From NCBI GenBank assembly GCA_021812735.1, contig JAKAMV010000302.1, positions 1 to 9,792 of the forward strand: a stretch of DNA of 9,792 bases. The letters are read 5' to 3'. A program made the position numbers and the translations under genes. The DNA comes from Chloroflexota bacterium (GTDB lineage: Bacteria; Chloroflexota; Limnocylindria; Limnocylindrales; CSP1-4). Position 1 is the stretch's first letter. Each line of letters starts with the position of its first letter. Positions 1-5,165 of the stretch are shown piece by piece. A model generated the notes under the pieces. It worked only from the letters and a program-made list of their open reading frames with translations, searched no databases and was not told the DNA's origin.

Positions 1-452
1 CGGTCCCGCCCCCGGAAGTTGGTGTTCAGGATCGACTGCGTGGCGGGCAGGATCATCGCCCCGCCGACGCCCTGGAGCACGCGGGCGCCGATCAGCAGCT
101 CTCCGCTGGGCGCAGCGCCTGCCAGCACGGACGCGCCGATGAACAGCACCAGGCCCACCAGGTAGAGACGCCGCCGGCCCCATACGTCACCGATCCGGCC
201 CAGCGTAATCAGCAGGGCCGCGAAGACCAGCGCGTAGATCGTGTTGATCCACTCCGCCGTGGTCGAGTCGAGCCTGAGCTCTCGGATGATCGACGGGACC
301 GCGACGTTCACGATCGTCGCGTCGACGATGATCATTGCCACGCCCAGGCTCAGCATCGCGAGGCCGAGCCAGCGGCCCGGGCCCGACGCGTGCATGGAGA
401 CGCCGGAAGCGCCCTCCTGCGGCCCCGACAGCTCGCGTGCCCCGTCCGTCAC
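1..452 (-). CDS. MFS drug exporter, DHA2 (EmrB/QacA-like) family, N-terminal part
   Basis: Proton-driven inner-membrane efflux transporter of the 14-TM DHA2 branch. The first 150 residues are visible; the rest lies beyond the window start. After a ~27-residue hydrophilic N-terminus, TM1 runs through a DATIVNVAVPSI segment (residues ~44-55), typical of DHA2 proteins. The loop 2-3 signature GRIGDVWGRRRLY is at ~85-97, and TM4 carries RVLQGVGGAM at ~124-133. The GTG at 452 is chosen because GGAG lies at 461-458, five bases upstream, and the protein begins just before the first helix. The gene diverges from a MarR-family gene starting 49 bp away, the usual arrangement for an exporter controlled by its own ligand-responsive repressor. 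Family assignment is firm; the substrate cannot be read from the sequence. Confidence 0.92.
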   Translation of the reverse strand, partial: MTDGARELSGPQEGASGVSMHASGPGRWLGLAMLSLGVAMIIVDATIVNVAVPSIIRELRLDSTTAEWINTIYALVFAALLITLGRIGDVWGRRRLYLVGLVLFIGASVLAGAAPSGELLIGARVLQGVGGAMILPATQSILNTNFRGRD

Positions 453-470
453 CGTTACTCCTTCACACAA

Positions 471-500
471 GAAACTGTTTCGTTACGATACTATGACGCA
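471..500. promoter_or_regulatory. Shared operator and divergent promoters, MFS/MarR
   Basis: The 48-bp gap holds a perfect 11-bp palindrome GAAACTGTTTC (471-481). Next to it is an overlapping imperfect repeat, GTTTCG...CGATAC (477-491). TACTAT (489-494) is followed by exactly six bases and the GTG of the MarR gene, so it can act as a -10 for a leaderless mRNA. On the other strand TAGTAT (493-488) can be the -10 for the exporter, placing its start near 481, over the palindrome. A dimer bound here could block both promoters. The palindrome is seen directly; the promoter assignments are inference. Confidence 0.5.
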
Positions 501-1025
501 GTGAACTCCGCGCGCCATCCCGACTCCACCGCGCCGGCGTCCGACTCCATCGCGCCGGCGTCGCCTGCCGACGAGGTCCTCGAGACGAGCCGCCTCGTGC
601 TGGAGCTCATCCACGCGGGGCATGCCGCCGCCGGTTCTGTGCATCGCTCTCCCGGTTCGGAGCATGGCCGCGGTTTGGATGGCCCGTGGGTGTCGCGCCC
701 CGCGATCCGGGCGTCGATCGAGCTGTACCAGCGAGGTCAGCTGACCATGGGGGATCTCGCCTCGGCGCTGGGGATGTCCGCGGGGTGGGCGACCCGGGTG
801 GTCGACGAGCTGGTGTCGGCCGGATTCGCGGAGCGCATCACGGACCCGCACGACCGGCGCGTGGTCCACGTCCGCCTGGCGGACACCGCGCGCGATGTCG
901 CCGAGGAAGCCTACCGACGGCGATCGGAGGCCATCGGGCGCGCGCTTGCGGGGCTCGAGCCGGCAGAGCGGCGGGCCGTGCGGGTGTTCCTGGCCCGGGC
1001 GATCGAGGAGCTGTCGCGACCGTAG
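501..1025 (+). CDS. MarR-family transcriptional regulator
   Basis: A 174-aa winged-helix regulator, probably repressing itself and the divergent exporter. The winged HTH spans about residues 81-127: LTMGDLASALGMSAGWATRV forms helices 2-3 and recognition helix, and DPHDRR (115-120) is the conserved wing with its Asp/Arg pair. Basic, amphipathic C-terminal helices (about 130-172) would form the dimer interface. GTG at 501 is preferred over an upstream in-frame ATG at 390, because that longer form would run antisense through the exporter's N-terminus and across the operator. No Shine-Dalgarno precedes 501; TACTAT six bases upstream suggests a leaderless transcript. The N-terminus has two seven-residue repeats (PDSTAPA/SDSIAPA) from a 21-bp DNA duplication. 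It ends 32 bp from the convergent DUF1801 gene. Confidence 0.9.
   Translation: MNSARHPDSTAPASDSIAPASPADEVLETSRLVLELIHAGHAAAGSVHRSPGSEHGRGLDGPWVSRPAIRASIELYQRGQLTMGDLASALGMSAGWATRVVDELVSAGFAERITDPHDRRVVHVRLADTARDVAEEAYRRRSEAIGRALAGLEPAERRAVRVFLARAIEELSRP
520..561 (+). repeat. 21-bp in-frame tandem duplication in the MarR N-terminus
   Basis: Two adjacent 21-bp units (520-540 and 541-561) differ at one base (C/T). They encode PDSTAPA and SDSIAPA in the disordered leader of the MarR protein. The multiple-of-three length keeps the frame. Confidence 0.85.
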
Positions 1026-1057
1026 GGCCGGTACGGCATCGCCGACTGGAGCCTGCG

Positions 1058-1615
1058 TCAGTCTCCCGGCCGGCCCCGCAGCTCCCGGTCGAGCGAGGCC
1101 GCCAGCCGTTCCGCGGGCGACAGCAGGGCCACCCGCGCCGCTTCGCGCACCAGCCAGGCCAGCCGCGCCTCGTCGATGTCCTCGCCCGGGACTCTCGTGA
1201 CCCAGCGTGCCCGGGGAATCTGCCCCTCCAGCAGCCGGTCCGGATCGTCCATCAGGATCCCGTACACGAAACCCAGGTGGACGTGCATCGCCTCCGGCAT
1301 GATCCAGCAGAAGTACACGGTGCGGCGGCGCATGGACGCGCGCCCGGCCGGCGGTGTGCGGCCCGCAGACGGCGCCCGGCGAACGAGGGGCACGCCACCA
1401 CCGACCGGAGTGGGGTCCACGCGGGGCGTCACCGCCCCAGGCTCGAGGAGGCTTCCGGCAGGCACGTCGTAGCCCAGGACCCGCCAGCCCGGGCGCACGC
1501 GCTCGATCGCGTCCGGCAGCGCGCGACGCACGATGCCGCGGAACGTCTCGGCGATCTCGCCCATGGGCCGCGGATACGCTGCGAGCAGTGCCTCCGGCGG
1601 AATGGCGTCGATCAT
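1058..1615 (-). CDS. DUF1801 (YdhG-like) domain protein with internal insertion
   Basis: A 185-aa protein with the DUF1801 fold. The N-terminal part (residues ~13-52) has IVRRALPDAIERVRPGWRV, matching the family's helical start, then GYDVP. The core resumes at RTVYFCWIMPEAMHVHLGFV (98-117), the family's central strands, followed by YGILMDDPDRLLEG and a C-terminal helix. Between ~53 and ~97 lies a Pro/Gly/Arg-rich stretch of about 45 residues that ordinary family members (roughly 110-150 aa) lack and that is probably disordered. The biochemical role of the family is not established; some members are described as iron-chaperone-like. ATG at 1615 is chosen because it begins the conserved part, although the Shine-Dalgarno is weak. 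It lies downstream of the zinc-ribbon gene on the same strand but behind a terminator, so it is probably transcribed separately. It is convergent with the MarR gene. Confidence 0.8.
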   Translation of the reverse strand: MIDAIPPEALLAAYPRPMGEIAETFRGIVRRALPDAIERVRPGWRVLGYDVPAGSLLEPGAVTPRVDPTPVGGGVPLVRRAPSAGRTPPAGRASMRRRTVYFCWIMPEAMHVHLGFVYGILMDDPDRLLEGQIPRARWVTRVPGEDIDEARLAWLVREAARVALLSPAERLAASLDRELRGRPGD

Positions 1616-1663
1616 CAACGGATCATGCCACGCGATCCTGCCAACCCCGGTCAGGATTCCGGA

Positions 1664-1674
1664 TCTCCCGGAGA
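1664..1674. promoter_or_regulatory. Short palindrome upstream of the DUF1801 gene
   Basis: TCTCCCGGAGA is a perfect 5-1-5 inverted repeat about 50 bp upstream of the DUF1801 start, between it and the preceding terminator. It is where an operator would lie. No promoter is clear, and a chance match is possible in such GC-rich sequence. Confidence 0.2.
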
Positions 1675-1700
1675 CCCCGCCGGTCGGTCGACGGAATCGA

Positions 1701-1732
1701 AAAGGAGCCCGGCGAGACCGTCGGGCTCCTTT
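1701..1732 (-). terminator. Intrinsic terminator of the zinc-ribbon gene
   Basis: A perfect 11-bp stem (1701-1711 with 1722-1732, arms AAAGGAGCCCG and CGGGCTCCTTT) has a 10-base loop. On the minus strand it begins 18 bases past the zinc-ribbon stop codon and runs into CTCCTTTTCGATT, a short U-rich tail. This is the best Rho-independent terminator in the window, and it separates the zinc-ribbon gene from the DUF1801 gene. Confidence 0.8.
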
Positions 1733-1749
1733 CGGTTGAGCGCGGTTGG

Positions 1750-2088
1750 CTAGTACGAGCGCCGCTGCGAGGTGAAGCAGTCGCTGCAGTAGACCGGCTT
1801 GCCCGAGGTCGGGCGGAACGGGACCTGCGCCTCGCGGCCGCAGCTCGAGCACGTGGCGGTGAACATCTCGCGCGGGCCGCGATCGTAGCCACCACCGCCG
1901 CCGCTCGAGTAGCCACCGCCGGAGGACCCACCGTTGCCGCGCGCTGCCTTCCGGCTCGCCCGGCACGACGGGCACCGTCGCGGTTCGCTGAACTGCCGAT
2001 CTGCGTAGAACTGCTGCTCACTCGCGGTGAACACGAACTCCTGGTGGCAGTCGGCGCAGCTCAGGGTCCTGTCGGACTGTGCGTACAA
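1750..2088 (-). CDS. Double zinc-ribbon protein (zf-trcl plus CxxC-x17-CxxC)
   Basis: A 112-aa protein with two zinc-ribbon modules. The first (residues ~8-40) has CADCHQEFVFTASEQQFYA followed by CPSC, the layout of the 'probable zinc-ribbon' family. A Gly/Ser/Tyr-rich linker (~49-71) follows. The second has CSSC, exactly 17 residues, then CSDC, with VPFRPTSGKPVYC between, matching the CxxC-x17-CxxC domain named in Chloroflexota and candidate-phylum genomes. Eight cysteines would bind two zinc ions. The function is unknown; nucleic-acid or protein binding is plausible. TTG at 2088 is chosen because AAGGAG (2102-2097) lies eight bases upstream and homologues start a few residues before the first CxxC. 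The alternative GTG at 2097 overlaps that Shine-Dalgarno. It is followed by a strong terminator. Confidence 0.85.
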   Translation of the reverse strand: MYAQSDRTLSCADCHQEFVFTASEQQFYADRQFSEPRRCPSCRASRKAARGNGGSSGGGYSSGGGGGYDRGPREMFTATCSSCGREAQVPFRPTSGKPVYCSDCFTSQRRSY

Positions 2089-2134
2089 AAGAAACACTCC
2101 TTCTCCGGCGGCCTCGGCGGACCTTCTCGCCGAG
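2089..2134 (-). promoter_or_regulatory. Leader of the zinc-ribbon gene: Shine-Dalgarno and hairpin
   Basis: AAGGAG at 2102-2097 with an eight-base spacer fixes the TTG start at 2088. Eleven bases further upstream on the same strand, CTCGGCG and CGCCGAG (2113-2119 and 2128-2134) form a 7-bp stem with an 8-base loop in the presumed 5' leader. Whether it regulates translation is unknown. Confidence 0.45.
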
Positions 2135-2266
2135 AACCGAGGAGAGGGAGTGATCGACGCGGCCGGGTTATCTGTGGCGTCTTGGTCGACGCCGGTCCGC
2201 ACGGTACCACGTCCCCCGATCCGTGTCGAACGCGATTCTCGTTCGGCGCCCCGGGCGTGGCGGGTG
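2135..2266. other. Intergenic stretch between the zinc-ribbon and methyltransferase genes
   Basis: This is part of a 341-bp gap between divergent genes. I see no convincing coding frame or strong hairpin. An AT-richer patch near 2167-2173 (GTTATCT) might contain the minus-strand zinc-ribbon promoter (GATAAC reading leftward), but no matching -35 is clear. Confidence 0.3.
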
Positions 2267-2350
2267 CCGGCCCGGCGGTCATGGCACGGCACGTTCCGGC
2301 CCGGCGGTCATGGCGCGGCACGTTCCGGCCCGGCGGGCGCGCGGCAGGTT
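2267..2350. repeat. 29-bp tandem repeat, about three copies
   Basis: Units lie at 2267-2295 and 2296-2324, identical except for one base (GGCACGG versus GGCGCGG). A decayed third copy follows at 2325-2350. Each begins CCGGCCCGGCGG and ends with a GGCACGTT-like motif. The array lies between two divergent genes, 80 bp before the methyltransferase start. It could be a multi-copy protein-binding site or simple slippage. The frames through it encode only low-complexity Arg/Pro/Gly sequence. Confidence 0.85.
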
Positions 2351-2417
2351 CCGGCCCACGGGCAGGGTAGACGTCCGGACCGATGCGAAGTCCGGGACCC
2401 ACACGAAGCCGGGCCCA

Positions 2418-2430
2418 TACAGTACGGGGG
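2418..2430 (+). promoter_or_regulatory. Probable leaderless promoter of the methyltransferase gene
   Basis: TACAGT (2418-2423) is followed by exactly six bases and the GTG start at 2430. That is the spacing expected when transcription starts on the first base of the start codon. No Shine-Dalgarno-like purine run sits at a useful distance apart from the ACGGGG touching the GTG. The same TAnnnT-six-GTG layout precedes the MarR gene. Confidence 0.45.
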
Positions 2431-3134
2431 TGACCGTCTCCCCGCGCGCGTTCGTCCTGCACCACACGCACCTCGGTCCCGTGCCCGGGCTCGGAGAGAT
2501 CCGGCTCCACCTGGCCGACGAGGTGCTGCCGCTGTGGCGCGCCCTCCAGGTCGAGACCGGCGATCCGGACGCGCCGCTCCCCTACTGGGCGTTCGCGTGG
2601 GCGGGCGGCCTCGCGATCGGACGGTACCTGCGCGAGCACCCCGAGGTCGTGGCCGGTCGGCGGGTGTTCGACCTGGCGTCCGGCTCCGGGCTGTGCGCGA
2701 TCGCGGCGATGCGGGCCGGTGCGGCCGAGGCGACCGGCGTCGACATCGACCGCTTCGCCGCCGCGGCGATCGACCTCAACGCGCGCACCAACGGCCATCG
2801 GGTGACGGTCGTGCGTCGCGATGTCCTGGACGAGGAGCCACCCGACGCCGACGTCATCCTGGCCGGCGACTGCTGGTACGAGAGCGGGCTGGCCCGACGC
2901 GTCCTGCCGTGGCTGCGACGGGCCCGGGACCGTGGGATCGACGTGCTGGTGGGCGACCCGGGCCGCCGCTACCTGCCCACCGACGAACTGGTGGAGCTGG
3001 CCTCGTACGAGGTCCGCACGACGACCGAGCTCGAGGACATCGAGCTCAAACGGGGCCGGGTCTATGCGCTGCGGAATGAGGACGTGGGCCCGGAACGGAC
3101 GGGGGGCGCCGCCGCGGCGCCCTTCGGCGCCTGA
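2430..3134 (+). CDS. Class I SAM-dependent methyltransferase, ETF-beta lysine / NNT1-EFM7 type
   Basis: A 234-aa seven-beta-strand methyltransferase. PYWAFAWAGGLAIGRYL (residues 51-67) is the pre-motif typical of the METTL20/NNT1 group. Motif I is VFDLASGSG (79-87), the SAM-binding loop. GVDID (103-107) provides the acidic residue for the ribose. The post-motif DVILAGDCWYE (141-151) corresponds to the D-x-x-[YF]-[ED]-like segment of protein-lysine methyltransferases, and LVGDPGRRYLP (~183-193) is also typical of bacterial relatives. Known members methylate lysines of the electron transfer flavoprotein beta subunit; others act on translation factors or nicotinamide. The substrate here is inferred only at family level, and no ETF gene is nearby. 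GTG at 2430 starts the conserved region. The C-terminal tail after about residue 218 is low-complexity and may reflect drift of the stop codon into repeat-like DNA. Confidence 0.85.
   Translation: MTVSPRAFVLHHTHLGPVPGLGEIRLHLADEVLPLWRALQVETGDPDAPLPYWAFAWAGGLAIGRYLREHPEVVAGRRVFDLASGSGLCAIAAMRAGAAEATGVDIDRFAAAAIDLNARTNGHRVTVVRRDVLDEEPPDADVILAGDCWYESGLARRVLPWLRRARDRGIDVLVGDPGRRYLPTDELVELASYEVRTTTELEDIELKRGRVYALRNEDVGPERTGGAAAAPFGA
3116..3131 (+). terminator. Hairpin at the end of the methyltransferase gene
   Basis: GGCGCC-CTTC-GGCGCC forms a perfect 6-bp stem with a UUCG-like closing loop, directly before the TGA (3132-3134). There is no U-tract, so it is at most a weak or factor-dependent end, or an mRNA 3' stabiliser. 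Confidence 0.35.
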
Positions 3135-3300
3135 CTCTCGTTCCGCGGCGCCGGCGCGTCCTTTCGGCCCTCAGGCGCCTCGTGGGCCTTTCGGTGCCTC
3201 CTCGCCTCCGGCCCCTCGTGGGCCATGGTGCCTCGGCGGGCGTCGAGATCCCTCGCCTCCGGCCCGCGTGGGCCGTCGGGACCCATCGGCGACTCGGCTA
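3135..3300. other. Low-complexity intergenic DNA with degenerate ~50-bp repeat
   Basis: No gene is seen. CTCGCCTCCGGCCC plus CGTGGGCC occurs at 3201-3224 and again at 3252-3274, with a weaker copy around 3177-3189. This gives a decayed repeat spaced about 51 bp. It leads directly into the larger repeat cluster at 3301. Confidence 0.5.
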
Positions 3301-3396
3301 CCCCTCGCATCGGCGGCTTTCCTGCAGGAGTTGCAGCCGGGGAACGGTAAGGTCGTTGGTGCCCCTCGCATCGGCGGCTTTCCTGCAGGAGTTGCA
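3301..3396 (+). repeat. 35-bp perfect direct duplication at the left end of repeat copy A
   Basis: The 35 bases at 3301-3335 recur exactly at 3362-3396, a 61-bp period. Both include CTGCAGGAGTTGCA, the left terminal repeat of the 213-bp element. The bases after the first unit (3336-3355) weakly resemble those after the second, so the end of the element has probably been tandemly duplicated. Confidence 0.85.
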
Positions 3397-3581
3397 CCCA
3401 GGGACCGGTATGTCCGGCGGGGGCCGTCACGGGTTGGCGCTTGGCCGCGGCGACCGCGCCACACGCGGTCACCGGCGCACGGCCGAGTGCGACCGCGGGT
3501 GCCTCGCGCACGGTAACGCCGGTCAGGGCCGGGCACGAGCCGACTTACGGTTCTGGCCGTGCAAGTTCTGCAGGATGCGGC
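3369..3581 (+). repeat. 213-bp intergenic element, copy A (MITE-like or structured RNA)
   Basis: It aligns without gaps to 7961-8173 at constant offset 4592, with 12 mismatches by hand count (about 94% identity). Imperfect terminal inverted repeats are at 3381-3397 (TCCTGCAGGAGTTGCAC) and 3559-3575 (GTGCAAGTTCTGCAGGA), 15 of 17 complementary, with one extra G-U possible in RNA. Inside, GACCGCG-CCACA-CGCGGTC (3452-3470) is a perfect hairpin, and CGCAC-GGCCGA-GTGCG (3477-3492) is another. GCACGG (3508-3513) can pair with CCGTGC (3557-3562). The last 91 bases (3491-3581) are identical in both copies. Seven of the 12 differences fall in 3430-3443. No transposase is present. Changes between copies alter amino acids freely in all frames, so it is not coding. 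Confidence 0.85.
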
Positions 3582-3583
3582 GG

Positions 3584-3739
3584 AGGCAGACGCTGAAGGA
3601 ATGCGGCCCAGGCAGACGCTGAAGGAATGCGGCCCAGGCAGACGCTGAAGGAATGCGGCCCAGGCAGACCGTGCGGGACGCGGCGGTCGAGGCAGTCCGT
3701 GCGGGACGCGGCCCAGGTGGACGCCGGCTCGGCCAGCCC
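3584..3739 (+). repeat. 26-bp tandem array right of copy A
   Basis: Three perfect 26-bp units (3584-3609, 3610-3635, 3636-3661) begin AGGCAGACGCTGAAGG and end AATGCGGCCC. Three decayed units of 25-28 bp follow (3662-3689, 3690-3714, 3715-3739). There are no unique spacers, so this is not a CRISPR array. The same unit, fewer times, follows copy B. Confidence 0.9.
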
Positions 3740-3833
3740 GGGAGAGGCCGGGTCGCCTGGCCCAGGCGGATACCGGCTCGGCCGGCCGCTGGCAGGCTCA
3801 CTCGGCGGCCGACTGGTTCAGTCGGCGGCCGAG
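3740..3833. other. Intergenic DNA with a long imperfect hairpin at its end
   Basis: Positions 3801-3815 and 3819-3833 form a 15-base imperfect inverted repeat (13 of 15) with the loop GTT; the arms begin CTCGGCGGCCGACTG and CAGTCGGCGGCCGAG. GGCTCGGCC-like motifs recur upstream. It could end transcription arriving from either side, but no U-tract is present. It overlaps the end of the possible small gene at 3818-4045. Confidence 0.5.
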
Positions 3834-4045
3834 CGGCTCGGCGCGGCGCGACGCCCGGATGCCACGCCACGACCGCCGAGCACACGTCGAAGCGTGCCCT
3901 TCATCGCGACGAGGCGCCCGCCCCGGTCTGGCGGCGGCACCAGCGCGTCCGGCATCCGGTGCCATGCCATCCAGGCCGTGTCGCGGCGACGTCGGGCATC
4001 GCCGACCACGCTGCGGGCCGAAACGGAGAACGGGCCAGGCTTCAT
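3818..4045 (-). CDS. Possible small basic protein, 75 aa, unrecognised
   Basis: I do not recognise a family. The case for a gene is the start: ATG at 4045 is preceded by GGGGAGGT (4058-4051) with a five-base spacer, one of the strongest Shine-Dalgarno matches in the window. It reads in the same direction as the sulfurtransferase and begins 79 bp after that gene's stop. The product starts MKPGPFSVSARSVVG and is rich in Arg, Gly and Ala, with no membrane segment, cysteine pair or obvious fold. Against it: a stem-loop separates it from the upstream gene, composition is close to what random high-GC DNA gives, and its end runs into an imperfect hairpin. It may be spurious. Confidence 0.3.
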   Translation of the reverse strand: MKPGPFSVSARSVVGDARRRRDTAWMAWHRMPDALVPPPDRGGRLVAMKGTLRRVLGGRGVASGRRAAPSRSAAD

Positions 4046-4093
4046 CGACTACCTCCCCCTGGGACGCTGGAGCGCACGCGCTCGAAGGACGGT

Positions 4094-4123
4094 CGTGGCG
4101 GGCGCGGGCCGGTGCCCGCCACG
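4094..4123 (-). terminator. Strong hairpin just after the sulfurtransferase stop
   Basis: CGTGGCGGGC (4094-4103) and GCCCGCCACG (4114-4123) form a perfect 10-bp stem with a 10-base loop, starting one base past the stop codon of the minus-strand sulfurtransferase. The tail reads ACCGTCCTTCG, with no true U-run. It is therefore a terminator-like structure, possibly factor-assisted. Confidence 0.6.
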
Positions 4124-4124
4124 A

Positions 4125-5048
4125 TCAGTGCTCGATGGGGAGCCCGATGGACGAGCCCCACTCGCTCCACGAGCCGTCGTAGTTCTGGACGCGCGGGTAT
4201 CCGAGGAGCTCGTGCAGAACGAACCACGAGTGGCTCGACCGCTCGCCGATCCGGCAGTAGGTGATCACGCGATGCTCGGGATCGACGCCCGCCCGCCGGT
4301 ACAGCTCGAGCAGCTGGTCACGCGGCTTGAAGGTCCCCGCCTCGGTGACGGCCAGATCCCACGGGACCGAGATGGCGCCCGGAATGTGCCCGCCTCGCTG
4401 TGCCCCCTCGAGGCTCCCCGGCGGGGCGATCAGCTCGCCGCTGTACTCACGGGGACTGCGCGCGTCCACGAGCACGACGTCCGGGTCGCCGATAGCCGCC
4501 ATCACGTCGTCGCGAAATGCCCGGTGTGCGCGCGATGGCGGCGCCAGCGGGAATGACGCCTGCTGCGGTGCCGGCGTCGTGCCGGGCTGCGCGGCCACCG
4601 GATACCCGTTGCCGGCCCAGTAGGTGCGGCCGCCGTCGACGAGGCTGACCCGCTGGACACCGTGGAGCCGGAGGAGCCAGAAGGCCCACGCGGCGAACCA
4701 GTTGCCCGGATCTCCGTAGAGCACGACGTGGGTCTGCGGGCCGATCCCCGACCGCGCCAGCAGGGCGGAAAGCTGCGCGGGCCCCGCCACATCGCGGCGG
4801 ATGGGGTCGCACAGGTCCGTGTCCCAGGCCCACGCGATGCTCCCCGGGATCCTCGGCCTGCTCCGCCCGGGCCGGTCGTCGACCTCGACGAACCGGACGC
4901 CCGGATGGTCGAGATGTGCGAGGCACCAGGCCGCGTCCACCAGCGGCGGCGCCGGCGAGATCGCATCGGCCAGCCGTCCGGAGGCCCCCTCCGGCCGACC
5001 CGGACCACGCCCCTCCCCGATCCCGATGTCCGTGCCACGCACCGCCAT
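4125..5048 (-). CDS. Thiosulfate/3-mercaptopyruvate sulfurtransferase, two rhodanese domains
   Basis: A 307-aa cytoplasmic sulfurtransferase with tandem rhodanese domains that moves sulfane sulfur to a thiophilic acceptor through a cysteine persulfide. The N-terminal domain (~35-150) has VDAAWCLAHL, the IPGSIAW turn and HVVLYGDPGNWFAAWAFWLL, where aspartate replaces the catalytic cysteine, as is normal for the inactive half. The C-terminal domain (~180-300) has VLVDARSPREYSG, GGHIPGAISVPW and the active loop CRIGERS with Cys265. The closing NYDGSWSEWGSSIGLPIE is diagnostic of the family. The loop resembles thiosulfate-type enzymes more than CGSGVT mercaptopyruvate types. ATG at 5048 is chosen because GGGAGGG lies about seven bases upstream; an in-frame ATG at 5156 lacks this. 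It lies 117 bp downstream of the LuxR gene and ends in a hairpin. Confidence 0.92.
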   Translation of the reverse strand: MAVRGTDIGIGEGRGPGRPEGASGRLADAISPAPPLVDAAWCLAHLDHPGVRFVEVDDRPGRSRPRIPGSIAWAWDTDLCDPIRRDVAGPAQLSALLARSGIGPQTHVVLYGDPGNWFAAWAFWLLRLHGVQRVSLVDGGRTYWAGNGYPVAAQPGTTPAPQQASFPLAPPSRAHRAFRDDVMAAIGDPDVVLVDARSPREYSGELIAPPGSLEGAQRGGHIPGAISVPWDLAVTEAGTFKPRDQLLELYRRAGVDPEHRVITYCRIGERSSHSWFVLHELLGYPRVQNYDGSWSEWGSSIGLPIEH

Positions 5049-5110
5049 CAGCCGCCCTCCCTGCCATTGCTCCAGGCGCCGACGGTACCGAACGGGGCGC
5101 GACGGCACAT

Positions 5111-5124
5111 CGGGCAAATGCCCG
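5111..5124 (-). other. Small hairpin between the LuxR and sulfurtransferase genes
   Basis: CGGGCAAATGCCCG is a 5-bp GC stem with a 4-base loop, 42 bases past the LuxR stop. It could weakly end that transcript or lie in the sulfurtransferase leader. There is no U-tract. Confidence 0.3.
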
Positions 5125-5165
5125 GTCGGGGAGGGCACGCTCAGCCTTCCGGCCACGACCCGGGC

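Noticed and set aside
686..1753. 355-codon plus-strand frame over the MarR and DUF1801 genes
   Set aside because: Out of frame with MarR and antisense to DUF1801; composition is typical of a high-GC shadow frame.
2027..3079. 350-codon plus-strand frame over the zinc-ribbon start and methyltransferase
   Set aside because: The methyltransferase motifs lie in a different frame; this one has no recognisable domain.
3182..3622. Open frame through repeat copy A encoding AAFLQELHPGTG and RFWPCKFCRM
   Set aside because: Copy B has a similar frame, but the differences between copies change amino acids as often as not, there is no Shine-Dalgarno, and the frame is a by-product of GC-rich repeats.
3584..3739. 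CRISPR array
   Set aside because: The 26-bp units are directly contiguous with no unique spacers, and no cas gene is present.
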